Positions 9,339-17,868 of a DNA stretch of 64,000 nucleotides are shown here, in pieces. Source of the stretch: Deferrivibrio essentukiensis. GTDB taxonomy: Bacteria; Chrysiogenota; Deferribacteres; Deferribacterales; Deferrivibrionaceae. Positions within the stretch are counted from its first letter, which is position 1. Every line of letters starts with the position of its first letter. The position numbers and the translations under genes are program-made. The notes under the pieces are model-generated. The model saw nothing but the letters and a program-made list of their open reading frames with translations. It did not search any database and was not told the origin of the DNA. Location of the stretch: NCBI RefSeq assembly GCF_020480685.1, contig NZ_JAJAFU010000008.1, positions 17,383 through 81,382 on the forward strand, given 5' to 3'.

Positions 9339-10182
9339 ACACAACCTTTTTAAAATTATCCAATATACATAAAAAATTATTATACACCTTTAACCTATAT
9401 GGTGATTTTAACCTCAATATTTTATCATTTTCTCCCAAAACACCTAAAAACTTTCCACTATTCTTATCAAATATCTGGATAACTCCCATAATGCTGTCTG
9501 TAACAAAAAGATTTTGCCCTTGTATTTCAATACCTTTTGGACGATAAAGTTGACCTTTTTTTATGCCCCACTCTCCAATTGTATCTACATATTTTAAACT
9601 TGTGTTAAACTTCTGCACCCTCGTATTTATTACCTCTGAAACATAAATATCTCCTTTTTCATCCACTTTTATATCAAAAGGATATCTGAACTGATTTTTA
9701 TTAAAACCAAACCCTTTTACCTGTTGGGTAAGCTTAAGATTTTTAAGTTTATACTTCATAACCTTTTGACCATCGTTATCAACTATAAACATAAAATCCT
9801 CATAAAATGCTATACCGGTCGGATCTTGAGCATCAATTTTTGCTGTTTTTAAATATTTCCAAGTAGAATCAAAAATAACTAAACTATTCTCATTTGCTGA
9901 TAAAACATACCATTTTGAGTCAAAATACTTGAAGCTGATCAAAGAGTGAAAGTTGCCAATATTTTTTTTACCTTTCAAAGCACCATCATACAAATTATAA
10001 AAAAACACATTATTTTTGCTTGACTCCAAAATATATAATAAAGAATCAACTACCTCTATATCAGTAACAAACTCATCCTTATCAAAATGAATTTCATATT
10101 GTTTTTCGACATTCACAGTGTTTAAGGCAAAAGCCTTAAACACTGTAAAAAATATGAAAAATATATAGACTAAAACTCTCAT
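9313..10182 (-). CDS. Exported NHL-type beta-propeller protein
   Basis: 289 residues: signal peptide ending near AFA (residue 19) and about six blades with NHL-like motifs (YPFDIKVDEKGDIYVSEV, RPKGIEIQGQNLFVTDS). No Cys haem motif, no lipobox. Beta-propellers of this kind recur in multihaem cytochrome clusters and are usually regarded as structural partners; the specific role here is unknown. The start overlaps the 3-haem gene stop as ATGA, and its 3' end overlaps the 28-haem gene, so translation of all three is probably coupled. Confidence 0.87.
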   Translation of the reverse strand: MRVLVYIFFIFFTVFKAFALNTVNVEKQYEIHFDKDEFVTDIEVVDSLLYILESSKNNVFFYNLYDGALKGKKNIGNFHSLISFKYFDSKWYVLSANENSLVIFDSTWKYLKTAKIDAQDPTGIAFYEDFMFIVDNDGQKVMKYKLKNLKLTQQVKGFGFNKNQFRYPFDIKVDEKGDIYVSEVINTRVQKFNTSLKYVDTIGEWGIKKGQLYRPKGIEIQGQNLFVTDSIMGVIQIFDKNSGKFLGVLGENDKILRLKSPYRLKVYNNFLCILDNFKKVVYVYKFKFK

Positions 10183-11006
10183 TTAGTTTGACCCGGCATC
10201 AAAAAATTGGGGATATAAAATTCCTTGTACTTTTCAACCATACCTACCACTTCATTACTGAGAATCTGATTCACTCTTCTTTCTTTATAGCCGATTTCCA
10301 GTAACGGTAGATAACTTTGGCTTAAACTTGGCGCATGACACTCATCACACTTGACAGGATTTTTAGAAACGTTTTTGTGTATGATTTTTAACCCCTGACT
10401 CTTTTTATCAGGAGATAAGGTAGGTAGCATTTTTCTAAACTCATCAACAAAATTTCTTTTTGAATCTGAATCAAGTCTTTCAAACTTTCCGTCAACTTCC
10501 AATAAAGGGATTAATTTTTGAGGGATATTATTTAAAAAAACTGATATCTCAAAATTGTCTACCTCTTTACCGGTAGTTTTATTGTACCAAATAAACTTTT
10601 TGTTATCCACTCTGACATGACAAGTCTCGCAGGCAAAAAAATCACTGTGCATATTTAAGAATGCCCTTATTGCCTTATTCTTGTCATGAGGTATATCCCC
10701 ATGGCATTTTATACATATATTTATGGAATCGTGCATTACCGGATCACCTATATGATGAAAATGTTTTTCGATATCTTCTTGTTTAATAACCTTATAGCCT
10801 AAGTTATAAGTAACCTCTTTTTTATCTTTCATCATTTCTTTAAATAACTTTTCCTCTTCAGAAATAGCCATATTTTCCACTTCTTCGCCATGCTGATGCC
10901 ATATATGCATAACTAAAATGTACACTAAATAGGATGACCACACTAAAAGCACTATACCTATTACAGCATATATTCTTTTCAAGAAACTACTACTATGCCT
11001 GCTCAT
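10179..11006 (-). CDS. Membrane-anchored 3-haem c-type cytochrome
   Basis: 275 residues with an N-terminal uncleaved-looking helix (about residues 10-35, AVIGIVLLVWSSYLVYILV) followed by a periplasmic domain with three CXXCH motifs (CIKCH, CETCH, CDECH). Additional His residues could be distal ligands. It resembles in outline a NapC/NirT-like anchored cytochrome but has too few haems for that family, so I leave it unnamed. ATG at 11006 has AGGAG seven bases upstream; the longer frame to 11039 starts inside the cytochrome b gene without an SD. It overlaps the cytochrome b gene by 14 bases and probably passes electrons from it. Confidence 0.85.
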   Translation of the reverse strand: MSRHSSSFLKRIYAVIGIVLLVWSSYLVYILVMHIWHQHGEEVENMAISEEEKLFKEMMKDKKEVTYNLGYKVIKQEDIEKHFHHIGDPVMHDSINICIKCHGDIPHDKNKAIRAFLNMHSDFFACETCHVRVDNKKFIWYNKTTGKEVDNFEISVFLNNIPQKLIPLLEVDGKFERLDSDSKRNFVDEFRKMLPTLSPDKKSQGLKIIHKNVSKNPVKCDECHAPSLSQSYLPLLEIGYKERRVNQILSNEVVGMVEKYKEFYIPNFLMPGQTK

Positions 11007-11895
11007 CTTTTTTCTCCTCATTCTCAAAATTCTCATCAATTATATCTTCAAAACAGTGTAAAAGATGTTCTTGCATCTCCTTTTTCTTATTTGCCTTATA
11101 TTCGTCCATATCAAAAAACAGGCTCTTATCCTTTTCTACCAAACAGTTAATTCTCTTCCACTCGAGATAGTATTCATGCTTCATAATCTCTTCAGGCAAA
11201 TAACCCGTAAGAAACAGTGGCGACATCGGAAATTTATCATAGTTAACATGGGCATTGTACATATGCCATATAAGGATTACTGCAGCTGCAAGCAATGCTT
11301 CATCAGAATGAGCTATAAAGCTTATATTAACAAACCAACCCGGGAAAAACATTGTTGAATATGATTCAAACCACAAGATTGCACCGGTTAAGCCTAAAAC
11401 AGGAATACCCCAAAACACCGCCCAATAATCAAACTTTTCTCTCCAATGGAATCTTTCATGTTTTGGTTTTTCGTCTGTAATAAAAAATACATATTTTAAA
11501 AAATCAGCCACATCTTTAATATCTTTTACTCGCGGAAACATGGGTGAATAGTAAATAAACTTAAGAAGGCCTTTTAAAGAAAATTTTTTCAGCCTTATTG
11601 AAGGAGCTATATAGTAAACATAGAGATTCTTAAACAAATAATACCAATGGTAAAAAAATAATCCAACCATTGTAACGCCACAAATTCTATGAATAACAGT
11701 AGTGACTTTTAACCCTCCCAAACTGTTTATTAAAGTTTTAGCCCAAGGATAGTAATGAAATTTAAGAGGAAAACCTGTTAAAACTAATAGAATAAATGTA
11801 CTCATCAAGATAAAATGTTGATACCTTTGAGCAGGTGTCATCTTTAAATAATATTTTTTACCTCTTTGAACTTTTATTAAGGGTAACTTCCTCAT
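10993..11895 (-). CDS. Di-haem cytochrome b, membrane quinol-oxidising subunit
   Basis: 300 residues with four main hydrophobic helices (about 29-48, 66-86, 157-177 and 197-213). Conserved-looking His residues lie in helices (RYQHF, IHRICG, YHWYY, WHMYN), as in the cytochrome b561/formate dehydrogenase gamma fold that carries two b haems. It sits between genes for an anchored 8-haem and an anchored 3-haem cytochrome, so the three likely form a quinol:cytochrome c oxidoreductase in the inner membrane. The order resembles the CbcBA-type module of Geobacter as I recall it; this should be tested by alignment. AGGAGG precedes the ATG. Confidence 0.88.
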   Translation of the reverse strand: MRKLPLIKVQRGKKYYLKMTPAQRYQHFILMSTFILLVLTGFPLKFHYYPWAKTLINSLGGLKVTTVIHRICGVTMVGLFFYHWYYLFKNLYVYYIAPSIRLKKFSLKGLLKFIYYSPMFPRVKDIKDVADFLKYVFFITDEKPKHERFHWREKFDYWAVFWGIPVLGLTGAILWFESYSTMFFPGWFVNISFIAHSDEALLAAAVILIWHMYNAHVNYDKFPMSPLFLTGYLPEEIMKHEYYLEWKRINCLVEKDKSLFFDMDEYKANKKKEMQEHLLHCFEDIIDENFENEEKKDEQA

Positions 11896-11897
11896 GT

Positions 11898-12938
11898 CTA
11901 TTTCCTCCTCTTAAATTTTCTCAAACTAAAATTAGGAAAAATTTCTCTTATCAATTCTAAAATAAGAACTACTATAAGTGGAAAAAATGCACCTAACGTA
12001 AGTCCTGTAAAACCCAATGCTGTATAATATTCCGGTTTGTATAAATTTTTATCTATTACAACGTGCATTCTGATATCTTCAATACCATCTGCAGCATTAG
12101 GGTGGCATGTCTTGCGACTACACACTTTTTTTCTATTATCTTTATTAATTGAACTTTCCGGGTCTTCGTAACTTTTTATCGCATGAGCAGATTCATTTTC
12201 CCTGACATGACAATCTACACAATCCGGCGCACCCTCAAGGCCAAACGTAATAGCTTTGCCATGGAATGTATCTTTGTAAGTTGATACTGCATTTTTTAAC
12301 TTATGTCTTTTTACCATTTCAGGTTTAGAATGGCATCTTTCGCACATCCTTACGATTTCTGAGCTGTCTTTGCTCGTATGTAGTCGATGACTAACATGAT
12401 TATAAAAATACTTTATAAATTTTTCTTCTTTATGGCACAAATTACATCTGGCAAGAGCTTTTGGGCTTTGCCCTTCTTCAGTAATATTCTTAAATAGTTG
12501 TATCGGTTTAAACAACGGATTGTTATGACAATCTATACATTCAGGAAAATCATCAGCTTTTGAAAAATTAGCATATTTGTTTTCTGGTGAATGGATACTG
12601 CTTTTTATCACTTCCGCTACACTTTTGTGTGAAAACCTTTTTTCACTCGTTGGCTCTACTATATGGCATTCGTTAAGACAGTTTACTTTAGTATTCTCTT
12701 CATGGGGTATCTTTGTAATCTGACTATGACACTCTTTACATTTTATTTTGCCATGAACAGATGAGTGAAAGAGATTGTCATTGACGTAGTAAAGCCTTGT
12801 CTTGCCTGTTTCGTCAATCCTTGAAAGGGTTCGATACTTGTGACAAAGAAGACAATTTTCATCATCGGCACAATTACCAAACGAAGAAAAAAACAGAACT
12901 AATACAATACATAAGAACAGTTTTGCAATTACCCTCAT
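11898..12938 (-). CDS. Exported 8-haem c-type cytochrome with C-terminal membrane anchor
   Basis: 346 residues: signal peptide (to about residue 24), a haem domain with six CXXCH motifs plus one CX3CH (CLNECH) and one CX4CH (CSRKTCH), then a C-terminal helix (about 306-330) and a basic tail, giving a periplasmic domain tied to the inner membrane. This layout, next to a cytochrome b, is typical of quinol dehydrogenase complexes such as CbcA-like subunits. ATG at 12938 has GGAGG five bases upstream; the earlier ATG at 12950 has no SD. It ends two bases before the cytochrome b gene. Confidence 0.9.
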   Translation of the reverse strand: MRVIAKLFLCIVLVLFFSSFGNCADDENCLLCHKYRTLSRIDETGKTRLYYVNDNLFHSSVHGKIKCKECHSQITKIPHEENTKVNCLNECHIVEPTSEKRFSHKSVAEVIKSSIHSPENKYANFSKADDFPECIDCHNNPLFKPIQLFKNITEEGQSPKALARCNLCHKEEKFIKYFYNHVSHRLHTSKDSSEIVRMCERCHSKPEMVKRHKLKNAVSTYKDTFHGKAITFGLEGAPDCVDCHVRENESAHAIKSYEDPESSINKDNRKKVCSRKTCHPNAADGIEDIRMHVVIDKNLYKPEYYTALGFTGLTLGAFFPLIVVLILELIREIFPNFSLRKFKRRK

Positions 12939-12954
12939 ATACACCTCCATTTAT

Positions 12955-13920
12955 TTAACCTTTATTATGACATACATTACAAAGCTCATAGCCTTCTGGT
13001 AGTCTAGTCCTGTGCTTATACTTATTCTTTGCCTGCCCCTTTATTAGCTCAAACTGATGGGGTAAATGACAAGTTACGCACAAAATTTGATTATTTTTAC
13101 CCAATGGAAATACCAACCCTCTTTTTTGCTCATATGACTTAATATTATTTAAAATAGTTGAACTTGGTGTTACAGTATGTAGGATTCCCGTAGGGTGTGC
13201 CTCACGAATTTGATGACAACCATCACAAATCTTGTTGGGTTCACCTTTTAATAGTATAGATTCTATACCTTTATCTTTTTTAATATCTGGCTTAACTGAA
13301 TGACAAATTATGCAATTATTTTCATTTACGGTTCCATCTGGATTAATCTGAATATGCGGGTTATATTTTTTATACTCATCCGCATTGTGACAGTTAAAAC
13401 AAAATTCAGTAATATGTGAGAATGGCCTTCTCAAGTACTTAAAATTATTTTTATCCAGACAATTAAACAAATGACAAGTTAAGCAAGTAACTTTACCATC
13501 ATTTAATGGAAAATCCCTCGGTATTCTTACTTCCTTGGTTTCAACATATTTAAAGTTTGTACTGTGGGCTTCAACACTTACGTCCCCTTCCGAATGACAT
13601 TTTTCACAAAGCATTGTATCATTGTCAAACCGCAACATTTTCTCTCTTCTGACATGGCATACAGCACATATATTTTTTTCATGTGGATTTTTCTTATTAA
13701 TGAAAAAAGATTGAACATAGTTTTCGGATAAATATTTATAATTATTTGAATCCGCCTTATGGCATAAAATACAATCTTTTTCACACAACCTGCTTATGTT
13801 TGCGATATTATGGCATGTACTACAATTTTCAGTATCGCTTAATCTATCCGAGTAAGCAAATACCAACACATATGAGAAACAAAAAATAATTGCAATTAAA
13901 AACACACTTTTTTTACACAT
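12955..13920 (-). CDS. Exported 10-haem c-type cytochrome, first gene of the cluster
   Basis: 321 residues with a signal peptide (to about residue 22) and ten CXXCH motifs. Lone His residues (for example in HPTG and LPHQ) could act as distal ligands. It is the promoter-proximal gene of the whole minus-strand run and should be a soluble periplasmic carrier. No SD precedes the ATG, and a sigma-54 promoter candidate lies so close (13935-13950) that the mRNA leader would be only about five bases long. The next gene starts 16 bases downstream. Confidence 0.9.
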   Translation of the reverse strand: MCKKSVFLIAIIFCFSYVLVFAYSDRLSDTENCSTCHNIANISRLCEKDCILCHKADSNNYKYLSENYVQSFFINKKNPHEKNICAVCHVRREKMLRFDNDTMLCEKCHSEGDVSVEAHSTNFKYVETKEVRIPRDFPLNDGKVTCLTCHLFNCLDKNNFKYLRRPFSHITEFCFNCHNADEYKKYNPHIQINPDGTVNENNCIICHSVKPDIKKDKGIESILLKGEPNKICDGCHQIREAHPTGILHTVTPSSTILNNIKSYEQKRGLVFPLGKNNQILCVTCHLPHQFELIKGQAKNKYKHRTRLPEGYELCNVCHNKG

Positions 13921-13934
13921 AATAAAAATCTATT

Positions 13935-13950
13935 AACAAAAATCATGCCA
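13935..13950 (-). promoter_or_regulatory. Candidate sigma-54 promoter of the cytochrome cluster
   Basis: On the minus strand the 16 bases read TGGCATG-ATTT-TTGTT, against the sigma-54 consensus TGGCAYR-N4-TTGCW: the -24 box is perfect and the -12 box has one change (GT for GC). Predicted start is near 13925, five bases before the ATG. The cluster ends with a sigma-54 regulator, which fits. The mismatch and the near-absent leader keep confidence moderate. Confidence 0.45.
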
Positions 13951-14165
13951 TATTTGTAATATATTATTAAAATTTGTAAAAATAATTCACACTTATTTAC
14001 TATAGATTAATAACTTTTCTCTTTTTCATTCAATATTTTATATATTTCAATAAACCATTATTTAACTTATAATAACTTTAACTAAGTAATCACTTATAAT
14101 TTAACTAAACAATTATATTAAACCTGTTATTGTAAAATCATATGGAATATTAGCAAAATTTATTT

Positions 14166-14171
14166 TATAAT
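14166..14171 (+). promoter_or_regulatory. Candidate -10 box of mobA, possibly leaderless
   Basis: A perfect TATAAT ends seven bases before the mobA ATG at 14178, and no SD is visible upstream of that ATG. The -35 candidate TGGAAT (14143-14148, spacer 17) is weak. If used, transcription would start at the initiation codon. The surrounding 13921-14177 stretch is AT-rich, separates two divergent transcription units and holds no gene I can support. Confidence 0.35.
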
Positions 14172-14177
14172 TTTCAT

Positions 14178-14792
14178 ATGAATAAATTCTCTTGTGCAAT
14201 TTTAGCCGGCGGGCAAAGTAGAAGATTTGGAAGAGATAAAACAGTTGCAGAAATCAACAATAAAAGTCTGACTGAAATCCTTGCCAGTAAGCTTTGTAAA
14301 ATCAGCGATGATGTGATGGTAATTTCGAAGGACAGCTCAAAATTTATTTTTTCCCTTAATCAAGTAAGATTTTTAAACGATTTTACCGACAGTCAATCCC
14401 CTCTGGTTGGAATTATTACTGCACTGCAAAATGCAAAACATGACAAAGTTTTCATTGTTTCGGCGGACACACCTTTCCTTTCTTTGGAATTAGTAAGTTT
14501 TTTGTATAAATTTGCAGACGAATATGACAGCGTGCTGACCCAAATTAATGGCAAAATAAACACACTTTGTGGTTTTTATAGGAAAAAAATTTTGCAAACT
14601 TTGCTTAATTTCTTTAATGAAAACAACTACAGACTAATAGATATTTACACACATATAAACACTAAATTTATAAGTGACGTCAACGAAATAAAAAAGTATG
14701 ATTCAGAGCTATTGAGCTTTATAAACATAAACACTCCAGAGGATTACGAATATGCAAAAAAAGTTGCCAAAAAGTTTGGTATCGGAATATAA
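14178..14792 (+). CDS. mobA: Molybdenum cofactor guanylyltransferase MobA
   Basis: Transfers GMP from GTP to molybdopterin, making the bis-guanine dinucleotide cofactor used by formate dehydrogenases and other DMSO-reductase-family enzymes. The 204 residues begin with the nucleotidyltransferase signature ILAGGQSRRFGRDK and contain the metal-binding region VSADTPFLS. Length is normal for the family. It overlaps fdhD by 41 bases, a pairing that points to formate dehydrogenase maturation. No structural formate dehydrogenase gene is in the window. Confidence 0.93.
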   Translation: MNKFSCAILAGGQSRRFGRDKTVAEINNKSLTEILASKLCKISDDVMVISKDSSKFIFSLNQVRFLNDFTDSQSPLVGIITALQNAKHDKVFIVSADTPFLSLELVSFLYKFADEYDSVLTQINGKINTLCGFYRKKILQTLLNFFNENNYRLIDIYTHINTKFISDVNEIKKYDSELLSFININTPEDYEYAKKVAKKFGIGI

Positions 14793-15534
14793 AGTAAAAA
14801 TTTATTCTGAAAACAATGTCGAAAATAGCACACGCTACATTATTAAAGAATATAAATACAACATATTGGTAAATGGGAAGAAATTCACATCAGCCATGCT
14901 GTTGCCAGATAAAATCAAAGAATTTACATACGGATTTCTTTTTACCTCCGATATCATACAAAAAAGTAGCGATATTGTCCACTTTAGGACATGCGAACAA
15001 AACAATATCTATACCTATCTCGAAGATATGTATTTTGACGTAAGCACAAAAAAGGAATGGACGGTAACTTCAGGCTGCGGTGGCGGGAAAATATTGGAGA
15101 AAACTTACTCATCCAGCGACAAAATAATATTTGACACTAAATTTGCTTTTGATGAGATAATAACATTATTCACAAGATTGGAAAGTGAGTCTGAGCTTCA
15201 TACACATACAAGGTGCGTTCACAAGGCCTACTTTAAGTCTGTCGACGGATTTGTATTTACCTGTGAAGACATAGGGAGACATAATACTATCGACAAAACC
15301 ATAGGTGCTATTTTGCTTAACAATGCTTCTTTTGACGGAATTATGCTCTCCACAGGGAGGCTCACCTCAGAAATGATTTTAAAGTGTGCCAAAGCTAAAA
15401 TCCCGGTAGTAGTGTCAAGGACTGCACCGAGTGAGGAAGGGATAAAAATTGCCAAAAAATCTAACATGACATTGATTGGATTAACTTCCAAAAAAGGGTT
15501 TACACTATTTACAGGAGAAGAAAGAATAATATGA
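14752..15534 (+). CDS. fdhD: FdhD, sulfurtransferase for formate dehydrogenase
   Basis: FdhD passes sulfur from a cysteine desulfurase to the molybdenum cofactor, which formate dehydrogenase needs for activity. The protein (260 residues) shows the family loop VTSGCGGGK with a single Cys where some relatives have CXXC, the GRHNTIDKTIGA segment and STGRLTSEM and SRTAPSEEG motifs of the C-terminal lobe. The ATG used lies inside mobA and lacks a clear SD; a TTG at 14776 is an alternative. Partner of the preceding gene. Confidence 0.92.
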   Translation: MQKKLPKSLVSEYKVKIYSENNVENSTRYIIKEYKYNILVNGKKFTSAMLLPDKIKEFTYGFLFTSDIIQKSSDIVHFRTCEQNNIYTYLEDMYFDVSTKKEWTVTSGCGGGKILEKTYSSSDKIIFDTKFAFDEIITLFTRLESESELHTHTRCVHKAYFKSVDGFVFTCEDIGRHNTIDKTIGAILLNNASFDGIMLSTGRLTSEMILKCAKAKIPVVVSRTAPSEEGIKIAKKSNMTLIGLTSKKGFTLFTGEERII

Positions 15535-15547
15535 ATATCTTTTGATA

Positions 15548-15997
15548 CTATCTTCTGGCTTTACCACTTATATCATCTATACTAAGTCTAAATACCCTTG
15601 TTTTATCTATTAATTTTTCAATATAATCAATCCCACTTTCCAAAAAATCTAATGAATACTTTTTAACTAAGCCTACCAAGGCATTTTTCTTTTCTGCTCC
15701 GCAGACCTCATTAATCTTGCCAAACACTATTACACTTTCATAAAAGGTAGCAAATTTATCAGGTAAAATTTTTGCACTTTTAACCACGCAAAACGAAGCA
15801 TTTGGATTTTTAGCAATATACTCAATCTTTTTCCCCTCTACTGCACAATGAAAATATATATTATTCTCTATGACACAATAATTAAGAGGAATGCCGTAAG
15901 GATTATTTTCACAACATAATGACAATACCCCATACTCTCCGTCAGATAAAAATTTTAACGCTTCGTCCGTGCCCACCTTTCTATCTACCCTTCTCAT
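15548..15997 (-). CDS. FMN-binding split-barrel protein (pyridoxamine phosphate oxidase-like)
   Basis: 149 residues of the NimA/PNPOx-like flavin-binding family: GEYGVLSLCCENNPYGIPLNY at the start of the barrel, then IYFHCAVEGKKIEYI and NPNASFCVV, all typical of small FMN oxidoreductases. Substrate unknown; relatives include nitroimidazole reductases. ATG at 15997 is seven bases after GGAG (a tandem ATG at 16000 is possible). It overlaps the 3' end of the threonine aldolase gene by 17 bases, so the two form one unit. Confidence 0.82.
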   Translation of the reverse strand: MRRVDRKVGTDEALKFLSDGEYGVLSLCCENNPYGIPLNYCVIENNIYFHCAVEGKKIEYIAKNPNASFCVVKSAKILPDKFATFYESVIVFGKINEVCGAEKKNALVGLVKKYSLDFLESGIDYIEKLIDKTRVFRLSIDDISGKARR

Positions 15998-17030
15998 CAT
16001 AAAACTCCAATACTTTTTCATAAAAATTATCAATTTGCTTGCAAGGTGTAGCCCAAGAAGTAACAAGCCTCACCACCGAACAATCTCTGTCTATATTTTC
16101 CCACACATAAAAGTCAAAAAATCTCAACAAATGTTCAATTAAATCATTTGAAAATATTGGAAAAATCTGGTTAGTCTGAGGTTTGTACCTAAAAGTAACC
16201 CCCAAACTTTTCAATTTATCAGCCAAGCTGATGGCATTTTCCACTGCAATTTTACCAAGCTCAAAAAATAAATTATCCCTAAAAAGTTCCAAAAACTGCA
16301 CCCCCAAAAGCCTTCCCTTTGCAAGCAATGCACCGCTTTGCTTTATATAATATCTAAAATTTTCTTTAAATTTATCATTATTGATAATTAATGCTTCACC
16401 AATAAGACAGCCGTTTTTTGTCCCGCCAATATAATAAGCATCAAAAAAATTGTGAATCTCAGCTAGAGAATAATCGCAATCAGGGGACGACAAAGCCTGT
16501 GCAAGCCTGGCACCGTCCATATATAAGAGGAGATCATTAGCTTTGCAATATTCACTCAAATTTTTTAACTCACCATAGCTGTATATTGTGCCACATTCAG
16601 TCGCATTTGAAATATACACAAGCTTAGGTTTGACCATATGCTCATCCGTATGTGCTTTAACAATATTGCCTATATACTCGGGGGTCAATTTTTCACTATC
16701 AGAGTTAACAATATTTATTTTATGCCCTGTAGCCTCAATTGCTCCCGTCTCATGAACATTAATATGCCCTGTTTTGGCAGAAACAGCTGATTCATAAGGT
16801 TTTAAAAAGCTACCTATCACAAGTTTATTTACCAAAGTCCCGCCGGTAAGGAAGTGTATATCGCAATCAGAAATGTCTAACTTCTCCCTTATTGCTACTT
16901 TTGCAGCTTCACAAAAGTCATCCTTTCCATAGCCATCGCACTGCAGAAAATTGGTAGATGCAAGTGCATCTAATATCTTTTTGTGCGCACCTTCACTGTA
17001 ATCATTTTTAAAACTATATTTTTTATTCAT
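15981..17030 (-). CDS. Low-specificity threonine aldolase / beta-eliminating lyase
   Basis: PLP enzyme of about 349 residues that cleaves L-threonine (or allo-threonine) to glycine and acetaldehyde. Fold type I features: LTGGTLVNKLVIGS near the N-terminus, HVNVHETGAIEATGHK-like cofactor pocket (here INVHETGAIEATGHK), YMDGARLAQAL with the PLP-binding Asp, and the Schiff-base Lys in YIGGTKNG. Members of this branch also include other beta-lyases, so substrate is not certain. Start at 17030 (MNKKYSF) follows AAGG by eight bases. Confidence 0.85.
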   Translation of the reverse strand: MNKKYSFKNDYSEGAHKKILDALASTNFLQCDGYGKDDFCEAAKVAIREKLDISDCDIHFLTGGTLVNKLVIGSFLKPYESAVSAKTGHINVHETGAIEATGHKINIVNSDSEKLTPEYIGNIVKAHTDEHMVKPKLVYISNATECGTIYSYGELKNLSEYCKANDLLLYMDGARLAQALSSPDCDYSLAEIHNFFDAYYIGGTKNGCLIGEALIINNDKFKENFRYYIKQSGALLAKGRLLGVQFLELFRDNLFFELGKIAVENAISLADKLKSLGVTFRYKPQTNQIFPIFSNDLIEHLLRFFDFYVWENIDRDCSVVRLVTSWATPCKQIDNFYEKVLEFYDEKGR

Positions 17031-17154
17031 AACTATAACCTTAAAACAAATCCATAATCTTCTCAACTTAAAAAATATATTTTCAATTTTATTAACTTGT
17101 TGAATATTTTATAATTTTATTATATATTCCAAACCGTTCAAGGAGAATAGAATA

Positions 17155-17868
17155 ATGTTAAAAAAACCTGAAATTATAGTCGCACTTGACACTAAAAGTT
17201 TGGATTCCGCCCAAAGTTTGGTAAAAATTTTAGGAGAGAAAATAAGTTATTACAAAGTAGGTCTTGAGTCATTCGTTTTGTTTGGCCATACCCTAATAGA
17301 TTTTCTCAAAAAAAACGAGAAAAAAGTGTTTTTAGATTTGAAATTTCACGACATTCCAAATACTGTAGCCGGAGCTGTAACTTCTGCAGCAGAAATTGGA
17401 GTAGATATAATTAATATCCACTGTCAGGGTGGACTTGAAATGATGAAAAAGGCATCATTTGGTTTAAAAGAATATTGTATAAAAAAAGGGATTGTACAAC
17501 CGAAACTCATAGGGGTAACACTTCTTACATCTCTTGACAGCAAGTACTTTGAAGAGATGAAATTAAATTGGAATTCTACGGAAGAATATGTCAAACATCT
17601 TGCATATAATGCTTTTAAAGCAGGGCTTGACGGAGTAGTTTCTTCAGCTCAAGAAGTAAAAGCCGTAAAAGATATATGCGGAACAGACTTTCTTACAATT
17701 ACCCCGGGGATAAGACCATCATTTGCGGCTGACAATGATCAGAAAAGAATCGTCACGCCGAAAGATGCTTATCTTTTGCAAACAGATTATATGGTAATAG
17801 GAAGACCTATAACAAAGCATGAAAATCCGGCATTAGCCGTAGATTTGATAAAGGAGGAGATGAAATGA
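17155..17868 (+). CDS. pyrF: Orotidine 5'-phosphate decarboxylase
   Basis: Last step of UMP synthesis, decarboxylating OMP. The TIM-barrel enzyme (237 residues, normal length) has the catalytic charge network in LDLKFHDIPNTV, a phosphate-binding end TPGIRP and IGRPIT. An AAGGAGA SD lies nine bases upstream. It shares ATGA with pyrE, so the last two de novo pyrimidine steps are translationally coupled. An AT-rich gap before it (17031-17154) probably holds divergent promoters with the aldolase gene. Confidence 0.96.
   Translation: MLKKPEIIVALDTKSLDSAQSLVKILGEKISYYKVGLESFVLFGHTLIDFLKKNEKKVFLDLKFHDIPNTVAGAVTSAAEIGVDIINIHCQGGLEMMKKASFGLKEYCIKKGIVQPKLIGVTLLTSLDSKYFEEMKLNWNSTEEYVKHLAYNAFKAGLDGVVSSAQEVKAVKDICGTDFLTITPGIRPSFAADNDQKRIVTPKDAYLLQTDYMVIGRPITKHENPALAVDLIKEEMK

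Noticed and set aside
10179..11006. NapC/NirT tetrahaem quinol dehydrogenase
   Set aside because: Only three CXXCH motifs and different spacing; the anchor alone is not enough to assign this family.
10934..11358. Plus-strand open frames opposite the cytochrome b and 3-haem genes
   Set aside because: They lie on the other strand of strongly supported genes, lack SDs and show no recognisable domains.
1..13920. Porin-cytochrome conduit (MtrB/ExtB-like barrel)
   Set aside because: No protein in the run has the length and alternating pattern of an outer-membrane barrel; the two non-haem exported proteins are beta-propellers.
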